DNA from: an uncultured Planctomycetota bacterium | GTDB taxonomy: Bacteria > Planctomycetota > Planctomycetia > Pirellulales > Thermoguttaceae | Length of the DNA stretch: 41,335 bases | NCBI GenBank assembly: GCA_902770245.1 | Contig: CACXSS010000003.1 | Location: 1 to 41,335, forward strand | Direction of reading: 5' to 3' | In this document: positions 40,841-41,335 of the stretch, one piece after another | How the letters are laid out: every line of letters starts with the position of its first letter | Position numbering within the stretch: the first letter of the stretch is position 1 | Made by a program: the position numbers and the translations under genes | Notes under the pieces: generated by a model | What the model saw: only the letters and a program-made list of their open reading frames with translations | The model's database searches: none | Told to the model about the DNA's origin: nothing

Positions 40841-41335
40841 TCATTGATCGTCTTCCGGATCGTGGTGTTTAACCAGTTCCCAATACTTGTCCGGGTCGAA
40901 GTTGGGGCTGTTATCCAGGTCGTGGCAGTCGCCGCACATTTTTTCCTTTGCGTATTTCAAGTCAATGTGCATCTTCGCCCGCTGAGCGTTCTGGTTTTCA
41001 ACGTTGCTGGAAGATTCCGCCGCGATGTGGGCTTCGCCCGGTCCGTGACAGGCTTCGCAGGAAACGTTTTTCAGATGATCGTCCTGACCGGGTTTCACGT
41101 ATCCTTTTTGATACGGGAAATAGAGATGACGATGCCATCCAACAACGTGACAGCAGACGCATTCCGGGTCAAAATCGCGGGACGGTTTAGCGTCCTCAAG
41201 CGACTTGAACGCATGGGCGTGCTTGGACTTCTTCCAGACGTCGTACTGATATTCATGGCACGTCTGGCATTTTTTCGGTCCAACGTTGGCGCCGCGAGTT
41301 GCGTCGGTTTGCGGAACAGGACGAATTCCCAATCC
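40841..41335 (-). CDS. Multihaem c-type cytochrome, 3' part
   Basis: The frame is open to the window edge, so the start lies outside. The 165 codons seen contain four CxxCH haem sites: CQTCHE, CVCCHV, CEACHG and CGDCHD. Extra His residues (HAHAF, WHRHL, HHDPED) could be distal haem ligands. The spacing and the DPECVCCHVVGWHRHL and CEACHGPGEAHIAAE segments match a cytochrome c554/multihaem family frequent in planctomycetes, in which the N-terminal part carries a signal peptide and often more domains. It is expected in the periplasm as an electron carrier or part of an oxidoreductase. A strong terminator follows. Confidence 0.85.
   Translation of the reverse strand, partial: GLGIRPVPQTDATRGANVGPKKCQTCHEYQYDVWKKSKHAHAFKSLEDAKPSRDFDPECVCCHVVGWHRHLYFPYQKGYVKPGQDDHLKNVSCEACHGPGEAHIAAESSSNVENQNAQRAKMHIDLKYAKEKMCGDCHDLDNSPNFDPDKYWELVKHHDPEDDQ

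Overview
The window looks like a chromosomal segment of a planctomycete of moderate GC (my estimate by eye is a little under 50 %), possibly one of the gut-associated Pirellulales/Thermoguttaceae-like lineages. This is inference, from: an N-terminal LEPR-XLL-type motif (FEALEERALLD) on a giant secreted protein; a PEP-CTERM surface protein with autotransporter-type beta-strand repeats; an ExbB-family protein with its own signal peptide behind a huge TPR protein; an isolated MraZ outside any division cluster; a multihaem CxxCH protein; and many starts without a Shine-Dalgarno sequence. I see no phage, insertion sequence, CRISPR, rRNA or tRNA.

Layout. 1-5.4 kb (minus strand): a possible edge ORF, a SWIM zinc-finger protein, hisG and hisI separated by dispersed palindromic repeats, then a dynamin-like GTPase. 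5.5-9.0 kb (minus): a regulatory set of ECF sigma factor, single-pass anti-sigma-like protein and polytopic membrane protein. 9.1-13.0 kb (minus): arrestin-like protein, glyA, a purine nucleoside phosphorylase and a very acidic low-complexity protein, with a 0.6-kb gap at 10.9-11.5 kb full of hairpins. 13.6-17.9 kb (plus): 1092-residue TPR exoprotein plus ExbB-type channel. 18.1-26.3 kb (minus): mraZ with apparent operator boxes, an MscS channel, and a 1643-residue adhesin-like protein with a degenerate cyclophilin domain and cadherin/Ig-like repeats. 26.6-31.3 kb (plus): ComEC, a small TPR protein and an NtrC-type regulator. 31.3-31.8 kb (minus): a zinc-ribbon membrane protein and a 39-residue membrane peptide. 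32.6-34.1 kb (plus): the primary sigma factor. 34.2-41.3 kb (minus): the PEP-CTERM protein, a nitroreductase, an HExxH metallopeptidase-like secreted protein and the 3' part of a tetrahaem-or-larger cytochrome c.

Functionally it mixes housekeeping (his, glyA, nucleoside salvage, sigma-A) with envelope functions (TPR/ExbB, MscS, large surface proteins, secreted metallopeptidase, multihaem cytochrome) and three layers of transcriptional control (sigma-A, ECF sigma, sigma-54 activator).

The most unusual signal is non-coding. At least six intergenic gaps hold short tandem arrays with a strict 7-bp period but different unit sequences. Several abut a stop or start codon and two fold into long hairpins. 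A second dispersed family (GGCGGTAATG...AATTACGCA) flanks hisG. Other leads are two probable leaderless promoters, an MraZ promoter with GTGGGA boxes at the predicted start of transcription, an Asn-to-Asp change in the purine-binding site of the nucleoside phosphorylase, and loss of catalytic residues in the cyclophilin domain.
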